Positions 33,125-45,648 of a DNA stretch of 64,000 bases are shown here, in pieces (the stretch's first letter is position 1; every line of letters begins with the position of its first letter). The DNA is taken from assembly GCF_021730395.1 (NCBI RefSeq), contig NC_069368.1, forward strand, positions 18,990,001 through 19,054,000. Reading direction: 5' to 3'. Origin of the DNA: Mercenaria mercenaria (Eukaryota > Mollusca > Bivalvia > Venerida > Veneridae). Under the pieces are notes generated by a model. It was not told the DNA's origin. It saw nothing but the letters and a program-made list of their open reading frames with translations, and ran no database searches. A program made the translations under genes and the position numbers.

Positions 33125-36100
33125 ATGTCAACATCTGAGCAAAACCATATTTTATCAAAAAAGACAGATACTAATGTTTGTTCCCGGTATTTTCAATTAA
33201 AAGAACATTTAAAAAGGTAAATCCCCACTTGGAATGACCAAAAAATCAAGGCTTGTTTGCTATAAATTGAAATATTTCATACAGACATTTTCGCACCAGA
33301 GATATTTCGTACTCACAGTTTGGAAGTTTTTTTATTTACTTAAAAGGCTGAACACCACTAAATCCAGCTGTTCTTTATTTCATATAAAATCCACTCACTT
33401 CATAACGGTGTTTCGACATTTTCTAGCATATCAGATTTTCAGAGACTTATATTCCCATAAAGAACTAGATCGCTACTTTAGAAAAACAAAAAGAAAAGGG
33501 GGTGTTAACTTTTATATAAGAAAACTACAGTTCGTTAAATACAACCCGCTGAATTTACTACTTTTCGCTTCTTTCAATTTCTCTTTTCGTGACATTAAAT
33601 TCTTACGCCGCCATTTTTATCTAGCATGCGATAGGAACATGCCGATTTCATTACAATGCAAAGTGATACATACTGAAACGCGGTAGGGTAAAAGTAAGCA
33701 CGTTGCTGCCAAGAAAATGCACTAGGAAAGGAAAAAAGATTAGTACTATTTATATTTGGACTACTTGTGACTAGACCTGCGGAGGCTTACATTCTATTTG
33801 GTAGTGATCAGCCTATAAGAGAAAATTTTTGTCTGATTTTCCCATGAATTTGCATTCATTCTCAAGGTACACCTATTTTACAATGATTCTGCTTTGTTTT
33901 GGTGCAAAATATTGAGAAAATGTAGAGAAATGACAATTCATTACAGGTCACCCCCATCCCCAAAAATATGCAAAATTTAGCCCTGTGCAAGCGATATTTC
34001 AATTAATTTTACCTTATTCGTGGAATTTACATTTACCATCCATTTAATCGTTACGATGTTTGTCATTTTCATTCAGAAACATGCTAATTTCAATATTATT
34101 TAGACAAATGAAGTGCTAAAATGCGAGAAAAGACATTTACTAGGTCCTAAAATGAACCAAAATAGTGCCACCTGGTCGAAAATTCGATCTAAATTCCAAA
34201 AACACAAGAAATTTAAGCGTTTTCAGCCATTTGTTACCGTTTTACATCATAAAGAATAGATTAATGGCATTTCCATTCATTTTCGAGGGCTTTCAGAAAA
34301 TAACATGTATTGCCCCTTATAGGCTGAACACCACTAAATCCAGCTGTTCTTTATTTCATATAAAATCCACTCACTTCATAACGGTGTTTCGACATTTTCT
34401 AGCATATCAGATTTTCAGAGACTTATATTCCCATAAAGAACTAGATCGCTACTTTAGAAAAACAAAAAGAAAAGGGGGTGTTAACTTTTATATAAGAAAA
34501 CTACAGCTCGTTAAATACAACCCGCTGAATTTACTACTTTTCGCTTCTTTCAATTTCTCTTTTCGTGACATTAAATTCTTACGCCGCCATTTTTATCTAG
34601 CATGCGATAGGAACATGCCGATTTCATAACAATGCAAAGTGATACATACTGAAACGCGGTAGGGTAAAAGTAAGCACGTTGCTGCCGAGAAAATGCACTA
34701 GGAAAGGAAAAAAGATTAGTACTATTTATATTTGGACTATACTTGTGACTAGACCTGCGGAGGCTTACATTCTACTTGGTAGTGATCAGCCTAAAAGAAC
34801 ATGTAAAGTGTTTTGAAAATGCCCCATCGGAAGATTTTTTACGCCACATAGGCCTTGGTTTTTCATTAAATGTATACTAAACTGTTCAGAATAAGTAGAA
34901 GTGTATTGAAGACAAATACAGTCTACAGAGCTTGTTCTGTTTGGAATAATAAATTTTCTCTTGAATCACATGTACTTTGTCTGTCCACATTATTTTTTGT
35001 AGAAAATATCAAAACTTGTTTTCAAAAACATTTAACATTATATCTGCAATCATTGTCCATCTGACATATTTGTCTAGGTACTCTCAATATTAAAAAAAAA
35101 TGTAACAAAACATGTACATTTCAAAACATTGCAAAAATGGCAAAATGAAAGTGAAAGTAGAGATGTCAAAGTGACATAATACTGCTATGTTAACAAAAAT
35201 ATATATGTTAATCATTTTTCATTACTGGGACATTGACTGTCAAAGTACATGTACATTAAACAAAATATAATTGATAATTAATATTAAATTGGTCTATGGT
35301 TCAAAATTCACCTGAGGGATGGTCTCTAAACATTTTTGATGAACTTTAAATGGTAAGAAAAAGGTCTTTTTCTTAAATTGTAGTGATGTACATGTATTTT
35401 GCATGGCAGTGGCTAGGTGTGTGGTATCATGATAAAAAAGTTGCCTATCTAAGTGATTATGCAATAAAATTAATTAATTTCAGCTATGTCAAATATAACA
35501 CGTTTTGGTTTGGGTACATTTTGATCTGCACCCGTTTAAATGGTGCCTTTAACTGTTGATATCATTTCTTTAGGTTTTCTGTGAGCTTTTAATTTGTTTT
35601 TAATAAAACTTGAATCACATCAACAGACTGTAACATTTTAAATAAGATGTAAATGTTTGACCAGATTGAATAGAAATGTTAATGAAAAGTATTGGTCTAT
35701 CCTAAACCTCAAATAAATTTGGCTACATGAACTTAATCAAATAGAGCAAGAAGTGTCAGACAGACCTAATTCTTATCAGGAGATTATTTAGGAATGTAAA
35801 GATTCTTGGGTATAGTTGATTTTGAATGTACCTTATTTTCCAGTTTCTTTATTATCAATAATACCTTATATTAAGTATTAAAGGTGCAAAAAGACATTTT
35901 CTTGATATCATACTGAAACAATATAATACAAACCTTTACTGTAAAAGCCCTTTATGGAGCAGTATTCATGTAAGTTTTAAGTAGCTTGTTTTCCAATCCA
36001 TCCGATAAAAAATTTCTTTGTTTGTTTGTTTGTATATATAATTTGTGGAAATTAATACAGTTTAAACTAAAGCCCTCTGGTGTCAAAGATTACTGAAGCA

Positions 36101-37466
36101 TAATTTATAGTGGTTGAACTGTCTGTCTGTCTGTCTGTCCTCAAGTCCTACAGTTTCCATCCAATTGAAATGAAAATTTGTACACATTATTAACATGAAA
36201 GACATACACATATTCTCGGGACATTCAAGTCTGATTATTTACAGCCCTTTTTCAGACTTTGAAATATTACAACTACACCAAAGCATTGTGTACACAACTC
36301 ATCCTACAGTTTTGAAACTAGAATTATGGTGCTGCTGTAGACTTCAAGTTCATGTATTATTCTATCAAGACAAAGTGTCATACAATGTTGCCATCATTCT
36401 TGTTTTTAATTTTATTGAGTCACATTTCAAAAAAAAAAAGGGACCATGAATGACCTAAATCACTCCTTTGATCTGGTTTTGAACCCAGATGGCCCAGTTT
36501 TCTATTGATCTAGATTTCATGAATATAAACTTTCTGACTAGATTTCGTGTACAGTAGATTACATAGAAAGTTTACTTTTTCTGTTGCAGATACCTGATAG
36601 CACTGAGACCATGGTCATTTACCGCCAGTTTTACTCCAGTGGCACTAGGCAGCGTCCTTGCATACAAAGCTGTTGGTTATTTTTCCCTGCCAGTCTTCAT
36701 AACAACATTGTTAACAGCTCTGTCAGTACACGCAGCAGGAAACCTAGTTAACACCTACTTCGACTACTTAAGAGGTATCGATACAAAACAGAGTGATGAT
36801 CGTACGCTTGTCGACAAAATACTAAACCCAGAAGAAATCCAGTGGCTCGGTATGGTACTCTATTCCGTTGGAATTGGAGGATTTCTTGTGCTATGCTTCC
36901 TATCACTGGCTAAAATGGAGCACTTAGCATTGATATTCTTCTGCGGACTATCCAGCAGCTTTCTTTACACCGGCGGACTCGGGCTGAAGTACATCGCTCT
37001 TGGCGATATTATTATATTCCTCACATTTGGACCAATCACTGTCATGTTTTCATTTTTGACACAAGCCGGAGAATTGTCTATTGTTACATTGTTATATGCT
37101 TTACCATTAGCATTAAATACAATAGCAATTCTTCATGCAAATAACACCCGTGATATGGAATCTGATAACAAAGCAAAAATCGTAACTGTGGCGATTGTTC
37201 TTGGATGGTTAGGATCGTATATATTATTCACAGTATTGTTATTTTTGCCATACTTACTGCTTGTGCAAGGAGGCTTACACATATCAAAGTGGATGTTTCT
37301 ACCTGTCATAACATGCAGAGAAGCTTTTAATATAGAAAGACAGTTCAGAAGTAAACAGCTCCATAAAGTTCCCCAAAGAGTGGCTATGTTAAATTTCCAA
37401 ATGGGAGTACTGTATGTTTTTGCAGTATTACTTACAAACAAAGCAGATCTGCCAACACTTCTCTGA
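33125..37466 (+). CDS. UBIAD1: UbiA prenyltransferase domain-containing protein 1
   Basis: Two exons, 33125-33216 and 36590-37466 (stop 37464-37466), joined at AG|GTAAAT and TTGCAG|A through an AGA codon; 322 residues against 338 in human. Exon 1 gives a short polar N-terminus (MSTSEQNHILSKK...). Exon 2 starts YLIALRPWSFTASFTPVALG and contains the first Asp-rich site (Asn85, Asp89, Asp95, SDDR at 99-102) and the second (Asn215, Asn216, Asp219, Asp223), between many hydrophobic helices. Positions matching human Schnyder-dystrophy sites (N102, D112, R119, K181, G186, N232, N233, D236, D240) all hold the same residue. In animals the enzyme prenylates menadione to menaquinone-4 and is reported to make non-mitochondrial CoQ in ER/Golgi membranes. 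A plus-strand ATTAAA near 37,594 and AATAAA near 38,280 and 38,431 are candidate poly(A) signals. Confidence 0.96.
33345..33814 (+). repeat. 470 bp direct repeat, copy A, in UBIAD1 intron
   Basis: Begins AGGCTGAACACCACTA and ends TAGTGATCAGCCT, so its ends are inverted repeats of each other. It is about 99 % identical to copy B at 34,321-34,792; I see only about six differences, one a 2 bp indel. An open frame of about 110 codons is shared by both copies but has no recognisable motif. Confidence 0.85.
34321..34792 (+). repeat. 470 bp direct repeat, copy B, in UBIAD1 intron
   Basis: Same ends as copy A. The 506 bp between the copies is bounded by CAGCCTATAAG on the left and CTTATAGGCTG on the right, so the spacer also has inverted ends. 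Most simply these are two inserts of a TIR element or a recent duplication of one. The ends do not look like LTR ends. Confidence 0.85.
34793..36589. other. Rest of UBIAD1 intron 1
   Basis: AT-rich. A (TGTC)n run at about 36,120-36,139 followed by 'cctacagtttccatccaattg' is a repeat fragment of a type common in molluscs. No exon. Confidence 0.4.
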
Positions 37467-39115
37467 AGCATTCTATATCAAAGAATCTCGAGGAAAGTTA
37501 TTAGAAATCCTGCCTTAAATACACTAGTCACATTTTTAATGGGCATGTTATCACTTATTGTTGTAGTTTAACATCATGTCAGATCATTGTATATTAAAGT
37601 TACTTTGTTTTAGTTATATCATATAAGAACTACTGACTTGAATGATGCAACTATAAGCTGGATCCATTTCTTGAAAAGATCCCATTATTTTACATAATTT
37701 TGAAATTTTAAAATCTGTTATAAATCATGTGTAATCTTGTTTGGCCTCTACTGAAGTCTTTCCAGACTTAAAGACCTGAAAGTATTAGAAGAAAAACAAC
37801 ACCTACAATTTATGTTGTTTTCTGGCACAGACACTTTTGGCCTGGAAGACTTGCCCCTCACCTCCACACCCTCAGCCCCTACTGCTATGCACATGCATTA
37901 CCAATAATCATCATGTACATGTATATCTTGACCAAGACACTAATTATACATGACTTAGAATTTATATGAGTTACATTGTAGTTTAAAAAAGAAAATCAAA
38001 TAATGGTGCATAGTAGTTGGGTCGGGAATGGAGATGGGGGGGCAAGTGTTTCAAACCGTAAGTGTCTCACTCTGTTGTTTTTTTATTCATCAAGTATTTA
38101 TAATGTTATAAATGAAAGCTGATTTTTACTTCCAAACAAAGTTATATTCCACAAATCTTTCATGCATTTTCCAGTCTTTCTTTTTCAACTAGTTTCTTGG
38201 GTTATGCTGTAAACATTAGTTGACGTTTTGAGCTGCATTGCTTTTAACATGTTATGTAACATACGTAACATTGTTAATAATAAATACACTTTTTCATGCA
38301 CATATGCATGTGCCAAGGTAAGAAAAACATCCAGTCAGTCAGGAGCTGGAACCCAGCACCTACATTCTATACAGTGTGTATTCTCTCCATTTTTAGTAAT
38401 CATATCCTAAACCATGACATATGGGTACAAAAATAAAGGTATAAAAACACAACAGGAAAGTACATCTTTGCTAGAGAGGCAACACTGCAGTGAGTACTAA
38501 AATGTATTTATTGTAGAGGTTGGTCTGGAGAGGTAAATTTACTTAGAATTATTTTTAATTATTGAAAACTACTATCTTTCTTTGTAGAGAAGTTCTTGCT
38601 CTGTTGATTTCATTAGCTTGAGGTTAAGACTTAGCCTTACATTTTGAAAAAAAATGGAACAACACCAAATCATAGAAAGAAAAAGTTGTTTTGCATGAAA
38701 ATTGAACAGCATATAAAACATGTATATTACTCTACACAACAACTGTCAGTTTTCAGATGTGTACATTGAATTATGGAAAAGGGCTGCATAAAGTGGTCAC
38801 ACTTTTGGAGAGTTCAGTGCCTTTAAAAACTCACCATTTTCAAAGAACTGTTACATATCTACATTTTGATGCGTTTTCAATAATGTCCCAGTGCTGAAAT
38901 TTTTTTACATAACTAGGATGAACATTTTTATTTCTTTATCCATTGTACAGGACAGTATGGCAGATGTTGGTAAAGATGTTGTTCATTTATCAAATATTTC
39001 TGTGTTTTGAAGATATACTCCTTAACCTTAAACTCTAATCTTCAACTTTGATATTTGTTTGTGTTGTTATGAGGCTATATGTCTGTAAATGTAGATTCCC
39101 GGACTCTTAAGTATC
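37467..39115. other. UBIAD1 3' UTR and downstream flank
   Basis: No further coding sequence seen. Candidate poly(A) signals are noted under UBIAD1. 38,900-39,110 is AT-rich and leads into a tandem-core element. Confidence 0.45.
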
Positions 39116-40106
39116 TTTGGGTGGTCCCCTTTCAAAAATTTTCAAAGAATTGAATTCCATGCAGAACTCTGATTGCCATGGCAACCGAAAGGAAAAACTT
39201 TAAAAATCTTCTTGTCCAAAACCACAGGGCCTAGGGCTTTGATATCTGGTGTGTAGCATCATCTAGTTGTCCTCTACCAAATTTTTTTCAAATTATCCCC
39301 CTAGGGTCAAATATGGCCCCGCCCCGGGGGTCACATGGTTTATATAGACTTATATAGGTAAAAATTTGAAAATCTTCTTGTACAAAACCACATGGCTTAG
39401 GGCTTTGATATTTGGTATGTAGCATCATCTAGTGGTCCTCTACCAAGAGTGTTCAAATTATCCCCCTAGGGTCAAATATGGCCCCGCCCGGGGGTCCCAA
39501 GTTTTACATAGACTTATATAGGAAAAAAAGTTTAAAAATCTTCTTGTCTGATACCACAACACTTAGACCTTTGATATTTGGTTTGTAGCATTGTCTTATG
39601 GTCCTCAACCAAAATTGTTCAAATTGTACTCCTTGGATGAAAAGAGGCCCTGCCCTCGGGGTCCCAAGTTTTATATAGACTTATATAGGAAAAAGCTTTA
39701 AAAATCTTCTTGTCTGAAACCATACGACCTAGGCTTTTGATACTTGGTATGTTGCATTGTCTAGTAGTCCTCTACCAAAATTGTTCAAATTATGCCCCTG
39801 GGGTTAAAAGAGGCCCATCTGATCCTACTTCCAAGACTGTTTAATTATAATTACCTGATGACCCCAAGTAATATGATGTCACTTGACTGTGACCTTGACC
39901 TAATGACCTACTTTCTTGTTTTTTAAGATACAGCCTTGAAATTTTGATGACCTACACAGTTTTGCACACAAATCATAAAACTGAATTTCATTGACCATGA
40001 ATGTGACCTACTGACTTTCTTAATATTTTATCATCATTTTGACATTTAAAACATGTAGCTCATATTACTCAGGTGAGCGATCCAGGGTCATTATGACCCT
40101 CTTGTT
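39116..40106 (-). mobile_element. Tandem-core element, reverse copy of the 1206-2230 type
   Basis: Core units of about 170 bp ('gaccctagggggataattt' read on minus). The AACAAGAG end lies at the high-coordinate side (CTCTTGTT at 40,099-40,106) next to a perfect GGGTCAT-A-ATGACCC palindrome. The GAGCTAAAAA end is missing, so it is truncated at the low side. Confidence 0.7.
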
Positions 40107-40339
40107 TACAAATGTTAGTGAAAAAAAGCAATTGTTAATAACACCCAATGTACAGTATCTTAAGACCAAGGTAATGTTTCTGTATCTGTTGTAACTTTGT
40201 GTTCATTTGATGTTTAATTTTAGTGAATGCTTGTCGTTTATGTTTGTGATTAATGATAATAAAATTGTCAAATTTGTGGACATATTTCTTTGCTCCTGAC
40301 AATGGAAAACACCCCCAGTATTAGCTCTACTTCCCAAAG

Positions 40340-43250
40340 AAAAGTGAGAGCTATATTACTCGACCATGCATCTTGATTAACAATTTGTGTGCAAGGCCAT
40401 ATCTCAGTAGTCGTAACATTTGTTGGGTTCAAACTTCACACAAGGAATCCTAGTCGTCCTATTTACTAAAATAACCAAGTTTGATAACTCGGTTGAGTTT
40501 AAGGTAAATAAGAGCTGTTTGTAAAACATGTATTCCCCCCATGATGGGTTGTCACATTTTCAGTCCTGTAATCACTATGACCTTGACCTACTAACCCACA
40601 AAACAATAGGACTCGTCTATTTTGAAAGCCCAATCATGTTTTCAAGTTTGAAGATACTGGGTCACCATTTGACCTAGAACCTTCAAACTTCATAGGGTGG
40701 CAGGGCATATGGAGTAGATGACCACTATTGTTTTTGGGGTCACTCCATCAAAGGTCTGGGTCACAGGGGCCTGAACATGGAAAACAATTTCCAATCAATA
40801 ACTTGAGAACCACTTGACCCAGAATGTTGAAACTTCACAAATTGATTGGTCATGCAAAGTAGATGACCCCTATCGATTTTGGTCAAGGTCACAGGGGCTT
40901 GTACTTGGGAACCATTTCCGATCAATGACTTGAGAACCACTTGACCCAGAATGTTGAAACTTAATAGGATGATCGGACTTGCTAAGTAGATGACCTCTAT
41001 TGATTTTTGGGTCACTCTATTTAAGGTCAAGGTCACAGGGGCCTGAACATAGAAAACCATATCCAGTCAGTTACTGAGAACCACTTTACTTAGAATGTTG
41101 AAACTTCATAGGATGATTGGACATGCAGAGTAGATGACCCCTATTGATTTTGGGGTCACTCTATTAAAGGTCAAGGTCACAGTGGACAGAACAATGAAAT
41201 CCATTTCCAGTCAATAACTTGAGAACCATTTGACCCAGAACCTTCAAACTTCATATGGTGATAGGACTTACAGAGTAGATGACCCCTATTGTTTTTGGGG
41301 TCACTCCATTAAGGTCAATGCCACAGGGGGTTGAACATAGAAAACCCTTTCCAATTAATAACTTGAGAACCACTTGAACCAGAATGTTGAAACTTAATAG
41401 GTTGATTGGACTTCCTGAGTAGATGACCCCTATTGATTTTGGGTTCACTCTATTTACAGTCAAGGTCACAGGGGCCTGAACATGGAAAACCATATCCGGT
41501 AAGTTACTTGAGAACTACTTGAACCAGAATGTTGAAACTTCATAGGATGATTTGACATGCAGAGTAGATGACCCCTATTGATTTTGGGGTCACTCTATTG
41601 AAGGTCAAGGTCACAGTGGACAGAACATGGAAATCCATTTCCGGTCAATAACTTGAGAACCATTTGACCTAGAACCTTCAAACTTTATATGGTGATAGGA
41701 CTTTTAGAGTAAATGACACCTATTGTTTTGGGGTCACTCCACCAAAGGTCAAAGGGCTGAACATAGAAAACTCTTTCCAATCAATAACTTGAGAACCACT
41801 TGACCCAGAATGTTGAAACTTAATAGGATGATTGGACATGCAGAGTAGATGATCCCTACTGCTTTTGGGGTCACTCGATCAAAGGTCAAGATCACAGGGG
41901 CCAGAACATGGAAAACCGTTTCCAGTTCATAACTTGAGAACCACTAGGCCCAGATTGTTGAAACTAAGTGGGATGATTGGACATGCCAAGCAGATGATCC
42001 CTATTGCAGCCAACCATCAATGTCTTTTGACTTTTGCTCCAGTTCCCTATTGACTTCTTGCCTATACGACTGTGCATTGGGGGAGACATGCGCTTTTCTA
42101 CAAAAGCATCTTCTAGTTATTATCAAGGTTCAGACCACTGTGACCTTGATCTTACTAACCATAAAAAGCAATAAGCGTCATGCAATCAAGTTTAAAAGTT
42201 CTGGGCCAAATGTTTCGCAAATTACTATGCAGAAATAGTTTCAAGGTTCAGGTCCCAGTAACTTTGATCTATTGACCCTAAATACAACAGGGGTCATCTA
42301 CTTCATAAGCCCAACCAAGATATTGAGTTTGAATGTTCTAGGTCAAGTGGTTCTCAAGCTATTGAGCAGAAACTGTTTTCAAAGTTGAGGCCTGTGTGAC
42401 CTTGACCTTAGACTTAATCACCCCCAAAACAATAGGGGTCATATGCCCAATCTTGCTCTCATGTTTGAAGGTTCTGGTTTAAGTGGTTCTCAATTTACGA
42501 AAACAAATTGTTTTCAAGGTTAGGTCCCTGTGACCTTGACCTTTGACTTACTGATCCAAAAAAAAGAAAGGCTCATTTACTTTATAAGCCAACCATGCTA
42601 AGTTTGAATGTACTGGGTCAAGTGATTCTCAAGTTATTAAGCAGAAACATTTTCCAGGATTCAGGCCCCTGTGACCTTGCCCTTTGATCTTTTGAGCCCA
42701 AAAACAGTAGGAGTCATCTACTTCATAAGACCCGACTATGATAGTAAATTTGAATCTTTTTAGTCAAGTCGTTCTCAAGTTATTTGACGAATGTCGTTCA
42801 CTTTACAGACAGATGGACCGACCAAAGCGACTTGACAGGTGCAAAGCAATATACCCCCACTTCTTCGAAGGAGGGCATAATAATAGCCTGTTTTTGACTT
42901 TGAAACTTTGATTAAATGTTTGCATGAAACTGTTAAGCTGAAGCTCGGTGACACCTACATATGTTGGACTGAAACTTCACACAATTGTTCCAGTCATCAG
43001 ATCTACTTACTTAACGCAGTTATATAACTCTTAACTGATTTTGATAGGAATTACAGCACTTATTCGACTTAGAAAATAAATTTGGTTGAAGTTTTATCTT
43101 CAGCTATCGAGCAATATCTTGGTAACAACTACATCACATTAGACAGAATTTTTTGCAAGGCACTCTTTTCATCAGACTTACATAACCAAGCTAGAAAAGT
43201 TATGGTTGAAATTCATTAAAATCATGGCCCTTCGTTTGCTAAAATTTTGC
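40340..43250. mobile_element. Diverged outer element interrupted by another element
   Basis: 40,340-40,504 and 42,891-43,250 share a style ('ggactgaaacttcacaca', 'gtcgtcctatttact') and are separated by the 40,505-42,890 element. 40,347-40,375 contains 'agctctacttcccaaag...agagct', an end hairpin. I read this as one older element split by a younger one. Confidence 0.45.
40505..42890 (+). mobile_element. Tandem-core element, about 14 units
   Basis: Starts AAGAGC followed by hairpin TGTTT-GTA-AAACA and a C-run. The core repeats 'aataacttgagaaccacttgaccc', 'tagatgacccctattg', 'ggggtcactc' and 'aaggtcaaggtcacagggg' with a period of about 155-160 bp. The second half carries the units in the reverse sense ('gtcaagtggttctcaag'), so the core switches orientation near 42,050-42,250. 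It ends near 'cccccacttcttcgaagg'. Open frames follow the period. Confidence 0.7.
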
Positions 43251-43920
43251 ATGCAAATTCTTATCTTTGCCAGCCATAATAAAATTTCCAATTTCAATAC
43301 TTTTAAAATACTGTCAAGTGGTCGAGCATATATATATATGTGGACAGCTCATGGAAATTGACACCATTAAACACATCTATTTATTAACCAAACAATTGTT
43401 TTACATCCATTTATTAACTGTTTTTCGTGAACTGTTGGGATATAAGTGGGTTATATATATTTCCACTGGTAATGAAGAAAAGAATGGGTAAAATTTAGTG
43501 AAAATATGAAATATAAAGAAAATTCGTTTGTTCTTACATATTTCATATGTGGCTATTTCAATAGTACACTGTCCAAACAAATAAATATATCATCTATTCC
43601 TAGAATCCACATATCTGTGTTCACTATAACCTTTCATTGTTGACCGAAACATCTTGCAGTGGACACATGGAAACTTTTTTTTTCAATGGATATATACTCA
43701 CCAGTCAGAGGTAACATTCATTCCTTACGGCACCATGTGCACTGTCGCACACATTAACTAGACTATTTCTTAAATCTCCAGGATTCCCACGGGTAAGTGT
43801 TTTGGTTCACTTCTTTTCCAACCTTTTATCACACATCACTCTAGTCAACTCAACAGATCGTCTCTCCAATGTGCAGACCAATCAGGGGCCAGTAAGACAT
43901 CAAGCAGCTATAAAATGATC
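43251..43920. other. No gene recognised
   Basis: AT-rich unique-looking sequence with no exon, repeat or promoter I can support. Confidence 0.4.
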
Positions 43921-44253
43921 TGTGTGTGTGTTTTCGGGTTTAACATCTTTCTCAACAATTTTTCAGTATATATGAATGACGGTGCTACTTGCAGCAATGA
44001 GCACAATGCACAACTTTATAGTGCTGCATCACTGGAATATCACGCCGTAAACACATGACATGATACCCAACCCAGTCACATTATACTGACACCGGGCTGA
44101 CCAGTCCTAGTACTATCCTCTTAATGCAGAGCGCCAAGCGAGGAAGCTACTAGTACCATTTTTTACGTCTTTGGTATGACGCGGCCAGGGATTGAACCCA
44201 CGACCTCCCGCACTCGAAGCGGTCGCTCTACCACTAGGCTACCGGGGCTCATG
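43921..44253 (-). mobile_element. tRNA-derived SINE, second family
   Basis: On the minus strand it opens with a tRNA-like head (GAGCCCCGGTAGCCTAGTGG, B box GGGTTCAATCC), with an anticodon-arm-like middle. The body includes 'aagaggatagtactaggact', and it closes 'ttgttgagaaagatgttaaacccg' plus (CA)n. About 330 bp. The acceptor stem does not pair well, so it is a SINE and not a tRNA gene. Confidence 0.75.
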
Positions 44254-44399
44254 CGATGGTAAATGACGCGTGGCATTTCACCTTGACAACCTTGAATGTA
44301 CCCTCATTAACCAATAAACGAAACCCAGTTTGTTTCCCATATACTGTCCATGGCACTCGCTGAAATCTAAAGAAATCACGAGTTCTTACAAAAGTCACA

Positions 44400-44660
44400 A
44401 ATAACATCACGAGAAAATAGCATTAATGCCCAGAAACATTCTTTAGAAGAAGCAACTGCTTGCAGGACGTACGTTCGTCCCACAGTGGAATATATGCCTC
44501 AAAGTACTGCGTGGTCACACAATCAGCCTGCATGTGATAATTCATTGCTTAGCCACCAGGTTACAATCGCACAAGAAGTTCAGTCTAAAAATGTACAGAG
44601 TGAACTCCTGTGGAACACACAACAGCACAGACGTAACACAAACGGAGTACGCTATGGTGT
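44400..44660 (+). pseudogene. Possible LINE reverse-transcriptase remnant
   Basis: The frame around 44,457-44,520 reads ACRTYVRPTVEYMPQSTAW, which matches the style of the YVRP.VEYAS.VW segment near the end of non-LTR reverse transcriptases. The rest does not hold a frame. Weak. Confidence 0.35.
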
Positions 44661-44687
44661 ATAGAATTAATTAAAGCACAGTTTTGC

Positions 44688-44749
44688 TGACGTCACTCTT
44701 GGTCATCCCTCTACACAGCAAGCGCTAATTGCTGACGTCATATTTAAAA
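44688..44749 (+). promoter_or_regulatory. Twin CRE sites with a TATTTAAA word
   Basis: Two perfect TGACGTCA palindromes at 44,688-44,695 and 44,733-44,740, 45 bp apart. The second is followed immediately by TATTTAAAA. This is the layout of a CREB/ATF-responsive promoter. A 53-codon frame starts 115 bp downstream at 44,865. Confidence 0.45.
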
Positions 44750-44864
44750 CTACCTGGTACATATAATTATTCCACCTGCACACAGATTTAACCTGTTGTT
44801 TCATATTCTTATCAGAGTCTATAACATAGCCACAGTTTGCTGATTTTATTACAGAATCACAGAT

Positions 44865-45026
44865 ATGTCGGCAATATGTTTGGAGTTCAAGATGCTTTTA
44901 CGTAAACATCATTACTTCAGATTTATTAATTTGCATTCATCTTCAGCCTGTTGCAGTTCACTTGGGACGAAGTTTGTGAGGCAACCCTCAATACGACGCA
45001 ACGGATCATTTCTTGCTTTTTTTTAA
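44865..45026 (+). CDS. Unrecognised 53-residue open frame
   Basis: ATG at 44,865 to TAA at 45,024-45,026. It starts MSAICLEFKMLLRKHHYFRF; the rest is Ser-, Cys- and Arg-rich with no signal peptide or known motif. Listed only because of the promoter-like sequence upstream. It could be chance, or the first exon of a spliced gene. Confidence 0.2.
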   Translation: MSAICLEFKMLLRKHHYFRFINLHSSSACCSSLGTKFVRQPSIRRNGSFLAFF

Positions 45027-45648
45027 GAAGGGCAGGTGCAACTGGGGGCCTTCTCAGCTGTCTGTGACGACCATGGTTTTAGCCCACATTATATATCTTT
45101 TAGGATGACTTGCCTTTATTCACTATTTCGAGTGTTTGTTTCTGTCATTTGTTTTTGAAAGAAAGAAAAAAATACGCAGAACCAGCTCGGTAACCTAGCT
45201 GAAGAGATTCCACTTTGTGTGTTGGAGATCGTATATTCACACGTACCATCATGCGCTGGAAATTACTGTCGATCACAGTCACCAACTGCCACGCGCTCTG
45301 GGTATTCGAGCCAGGCGTTCCTAAGCAAAAGAACGTTGTACGAGTTGTGTATACATGTAATTTTATCTAAACGGTACTATTTCCCAGCAATTAAAACAAC
45401 GAAGCATTTAATATTTTCGTTTGTTGCATTCTATATGCTTCCAAAGGACCGTCTTATAAATTATATCAAATATGTATTTATTAATTAGATATTTACTACC
45501 TTTAGCCCTAAACATAATACTTTATATACACACAGACATGTTCAACATCAATTTAAAGATGTAAATCTAGTAACTGTTCGTTTTTCAAATACAAATATGT
45601 ATGAATTAAATTTGACCTACCTGTCATTAAGATGAAACTCATCTTGGT

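Noticed and set aside
33234-34629. 150-codon frames in the UBIAD1 intron repeats
   Set aside because: They are shared only because the DNA is duplicated; no motif, no start context, AT-driven composition.
33345-34792. LTR pair of a small retrotransposon
   Set aside because: The repeats do not have TG...CA ends and carry their own inverted termini; no primer-binding site or polypurine tract seen.
44175-44253. tRNA gene on the minus strand
   Set aside because: A and B boxes are present but the acceptor stem does not pair, and the sequence continues into a 330 bp SINE with a (CA)n tail.
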